A stretch of DNA of 25,727 nucleotides, from assembly GCA_002352605.1 (NCBI GenBank), contig DEIP01000158.1:9174-34900 (forward strand), given 5' to 3'. The stretch comes from Desulfobacteraceae bacterium UBA2771 (GTDB lineage: Bacteria > Desulfobacterota > Desulfobacteria > Desulfobacterales > Desulfosarcinaceae). This document shows positions 23,313-25,727 of this stretch, one piece after another. Numbering within the stretch: position 1 is the stretch's first letter; each line of letters starts with the position of its first letter. A program made the translations under genes and the position numbers. A model generated the notes under the pieces. The model worked only from the letters and a program-made list of their open reading frames with translations. It had not been told where the DNA came from and did not search any database.

Positions 23313-25727
23313 CTACTCCTTTTGAAGTTCCCGCTTTTTCTCATACCCGGCGATCTTGCCGATGAAGACGAACAGCATGGGGTAGAAAAATACCCCCAGT
23401 ATCGTGGCAAGGGTCATCCCGCCCAACAGCGCCACGCCCATCACCACCCGGGCCTCGGCCCCGGCGCCGCTGGCCACCACCAGGGGCATAACGCCGAGGA
23501 TGAATGAGAAGGCCGTCATCAATATGGGCCTGAAGCGCAGTCTGGCCGCCTTGATGGCCGCATCGAAGAGCGACAGGCCCTTATTGAACTCGATATTGGC
23601 GAACTCGACGATGAGAATGGCATTCTTGGCGGCCATGGCGATCAGCATTACCAGTGCGACCTGGGCAAACACATTCAGCTCATAGCTCGGGCTGGTCATC
23701 CTGGCCAGAAACAGCGCCAGAAAGGCGCCGAAAATGGCAAAGGGCGTACCCAGCAGGATGCTGAAGGGCAGCGACCAGCTTTCGTACTGAGCGGCGAGGA
23801 TGAGAAAGACGAACAGCAGGGAGAAGACAAACACAATGGCGCCGGTTCCCGAGGCTTTCTTCTCCTGGAAGGACATGTTGCTCCACGCGTATCCCATATC
23901 CGCGGGAAGGGATTCTTTGGCCACAGCTTCCAGGGCATCCAGTGCCTGGGCGGACGTGTAGCCGGGAGCCGGCCCGCCGGTCAGTTCGATGGCCCGGTAC
24001 AGATTGAATCGGGTGGTGAAATCCGGTCCGGTGATCTCCTTGATGCCGACGAATGCACTCAGGGGAACCCGGTCGCCGTCTCTGTTTTTAACGAAGAAGA
24101 GGTTGATCTTCTCTTCACTGATCCGGTATTCCGGCTCCGCCTGGATGTAAGCTTTGTAGAGCCGCCCGAACCGGTTGAAGTCGTTGACGTAGGATCCGCC
24201 CAGAAAGGCGCCCACCGTGGTGTAGATATCATTCAGAGAGACACCGGCCTTGAGCACCTTGTCCCGGTTGATCTCCATGTAACGTTGGGGGACTGTGGCC
24301 CGAAAGGTAGTGAACATGGACCCGATTTCCGGCCGGGCCAGTGCCGTCTGAATAAAGTTGTCTGTCTGCTTCGCCAGATATTCGGGGGTATTTCCCACCC
24401 GGTCCTGGATCATCATGGTGAACCCGGATCCGCTCCCCAGGCCGGGGATGGCCGGTGGGCCGAAGGCGAATACCTGGGCTTCGTTCACGCCCATGAAAAA
24501 TTCCCGGTTCAACGCCGCAACCACATCGTTGGCTGTTTTTTCGCGCACATCCCAATCCTTGAGAGCAACGAAAACAAATGCGGCATTGGAGGACATGCTG
24601 CCGGAAATCAGGCTGAATCCGGTGGCCGCCGTGACGTATTCGACCTCCTCGTATTTCCGGATGATTTTCTCCACCTTCTTGGTCACCGCATCGGAGCGCT
24701 GCAGCGAGGCGGCATCGGGCAGCTGAATGTTCACCATCAGGTAGCCCATATCCTCACTGGGCATGAACCCGCCGGGCAGCAGTTTCCCTAAAAACCCCAG
24801 ACCCACCGTCAACACGACGATAAAGACGAGCCCAATTGCAATTCTGCGGGTCACGATTTTGGTAAAGCCGGTGTATGCGTCGGTTGTTTTATCGAAAACC
24901 TTGTTGAACAGTCTGAAAAAGGCCCCCAGGGGCCCCCGGATGGGTTTTTGTTTTCGCAGCAGGAGCCCGCAAAGCGCCGGACTCAAAGAGAGGGCGTTGA
25001 TGGAAGAAAATACAACCGAGACCGCCACGGTGATGGCGAACTGCTGGTACAATCGCCCGGTGATGCCGCCCATGACGGCCACGGGAATGAATACCGCAAC
25101 CAGCACCAGGGTGGTGGCGACGATCGGTGCCGTCACCTCTTGCATGGCGGCCCTGGTCGCCTCTTTTGGCGTCATGCCTTTTTCAATATTCACCTGGACG
25201 GCCTCCACCACCACGATGGCGTCATCCACGACAATCCCGATGGCCAGCACCAGGCCCAGCAGGGACAAGACGTTGATGGTGAAACCGATCAGGGGAAATA
25301 CGATGAAGGCGCCGATTAGAGAGACGGGAATGGCGATGGTGGGAATTAACGCCGCCCGCCAATCCTGGATGAAGATATAGACCACAAGGATCACCAGGGC
25401 CAGGGCGATGACCAGGGTGGTGACGATTTCATCGATGCCCGCCGTAATGGCCTTGGTCGTGTCCAGGGAGACGTCATAGCGAACGCTTTTGGGGAAGGTC
25501 CGGGACAACTCCACCATGGTCTTGTTGACCGCTTCGGCCAGGGCCACGGCATTGGAACCCGGGGCCTGATACAGGGCAATCATGGCGCACGGCTTGTTGT
25601 TCAAGCGGGTGAACGCGTTGTAAGTCTCAACGCCCAGTTCTACCCTGGCGATATGCTTGATCTTCACCTGGGACCCTTCCGGTGTGGTCCGGACGACGAT
25701 CTCGCCGAACTCCTTTTCACTTTGCAG
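23313..25727 (-). CDS. RND-family multidrug efflux pump, HAE1 type (5' end outside the window)
   Basis: About 804 residues are visible; the reading frame is open to the right edge, so roughly the first quarter is missing. The inner-membrane proton antiporter pumps drugs, solvents or fatty-acid-like compounds. GIVVDDAIVVVEAV carries the paired Asp of TM4, and AAKNAILIVEFA the TM10 lysine. LGKLLPGGFMPSEDMGYLMVNIQLP begins the second periplasmic domain. The C-terminus ends in GYEKKRELQKE. The AcrB-like layout is complete in the part seen. The gene encoding the periplasmic adaptor would be expected beyond the right edge, but is not in view. The outer-membrane channel follows in the same direction. 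Confidence 0.95.
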   Translation of the reverse strand: MQSEKEFGEIVVRTTPEGSQVKIKHIARVELGVETYNAFTRLNNKPCAMIALYQAPGSNAVALAEAVNKTMVELSRTFPKSVRYDVSLDTTKAITAGIDEIVTTLVIALALVILVVYIFIQDWRAALIPTIAIPVSLIGAFIVFPLIGFTINVLSLLGLVLAIGIVVDDAIVVVEAVQVNIEKGMTPKEATRAAMQEVTAPIVATTLVLVAVFIPVAVMGGITGRLYQQFAITVAVSVVFSSINALSLSPALCGLLLRKQKPIRGPLGAFFRLFNKVFDKTTDAYTGFTKIVTRRIAIGLVFIVVLTVGLGFLGKLLPGGFMPSEDMGYLMVNIQLPDAASLQRSDAVTKKVEKIIRKYEEVEYVTAATGFSLISGSMSSNAAFVFVALKDWDVREKTANDVVAALNREFFMGVNEAQVFAFGPPAIPGLGSGSGFTMMIQDRVGNTPEYLAKQTDNFIQTALARPEIGSMFTTFRATVPQRYMEINRDKVLKAGVSLNDIYTTVGAFLGGSYVNDFNRFGRLYKAYIQAEPEYRISEEKINLFFVKNRDGDRVPLSAFVGIKEITGPDFTTRFNLYRAIELTGGPAPGYTSAQALDALEAVAKESLPADMGYAWSNMSFQEKKASGTGAIVFVFSLLFVFLILAAQYESWSLPFSILLGTPFAIFGAFLALFLARMTSPSYELNVFAQVALVMLIAMAAKNAILIVEFANIEFNKGLSLFDAAIKAARLRFRPILMTAFSFILGVMPLVVASGAGAEARVVMGVALLGGMTLATILGVFFYPMLFVFIGKIAGYEKKRELQKE

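Noticed and set aside
1..25727. Mobile element, prophage, CRISPR, toxin-antitoxin or defence island
   Set aside because: No transposase, integrase, repeat array, toxin-like small gene pair or defence domain was seen; nearly all genes are housekeeping families.

Overview
The window reads as chromosomal DNA from a Gram-negative bacterium, most likely a member of the Desulfobacterota (Desulfobacteria / Desulfosarcina-like sulfate reducers). This placement is an inference from gene content: a DUF4911 gene in front of miaB, a DUF134 regulator beside an Mrp/NBP35 ATPase, a FolE2-type GTP cyclohydrolase, a short FGSR-type phosphatidylserine decarboxylase, an outer-membrane lipoprotein and an RND pump. 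Coding density is high. I see no tRNA or rRNA gene, CRISPR array, insertion sequence, integrase or other sign of a mobile island.

Layout. (1) 1-3276, minus strand: a metallo-beta-lactamase-fold (RNase Z-like) hydrolase running off the left edge, a small unknown protein just upstream of it, and recJ. (2) 3489-5700, plus: DUF4911, miaB and a bifunctional-nuclease (DUF151) gene. (3) 5706-7172, minus: an M29 aminopeptidase behind a small conserved protein. (4) 7526-10252, plus: a membrane-anchored LysM protein, a small multi-pass membrane protein, DUF134 and an Mrp-type Fe-S ATPase. (5) 10495-14296, plus: a 776-residue signalling protein with two cyclic-nucleotide-binding-like domains, a CBS pair and a DUF294 nucleotidyltransferase module, then a PAS-PAS-LuxR regulator. 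(6) 14348-15124, minus: prepilin peptidase. (7) 15355-21685, plus: lon and tsaB (overlapping), psd, greA, rpoZ, a TtcA-family tRNA thiolase and folE2. (8) 21818-25727, minus: an RND pump gene running off the right edge, followed by its outer-membrane channel.

Most genes concern RNA and information processing: tRNA modification (miaB, tsaB, the TtcA-like gene), transcription (greA, rpoZ), repair (recJ), possible RNA processing (the MBL protein) and protein quality control (lon, M29 aminopeptidase). Between these lie envelope functions (LysM protein, prepilin peptidase, psd, RND pump) and one signalling pair.

I did not find a convincing new multi-gene system. The best leads are: the ungapped internal duplication of the nucleotide-sensor domain in the 776-residue protein and its pairing with a PAS-LuxR regulator; an almost consensus sigma-70 promoter buried in the tsaB stop codon with a small dyad at the predicted psd start site; a well-formed intrinsic terminator inside the greA leader, resembling the arrangement that yields the E. 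coli GraL RNAs; and dyads in the recJ / DUF4911 divergent region. Five genes appear to start at TTG or GTG, which matters for annotating their N-termini.
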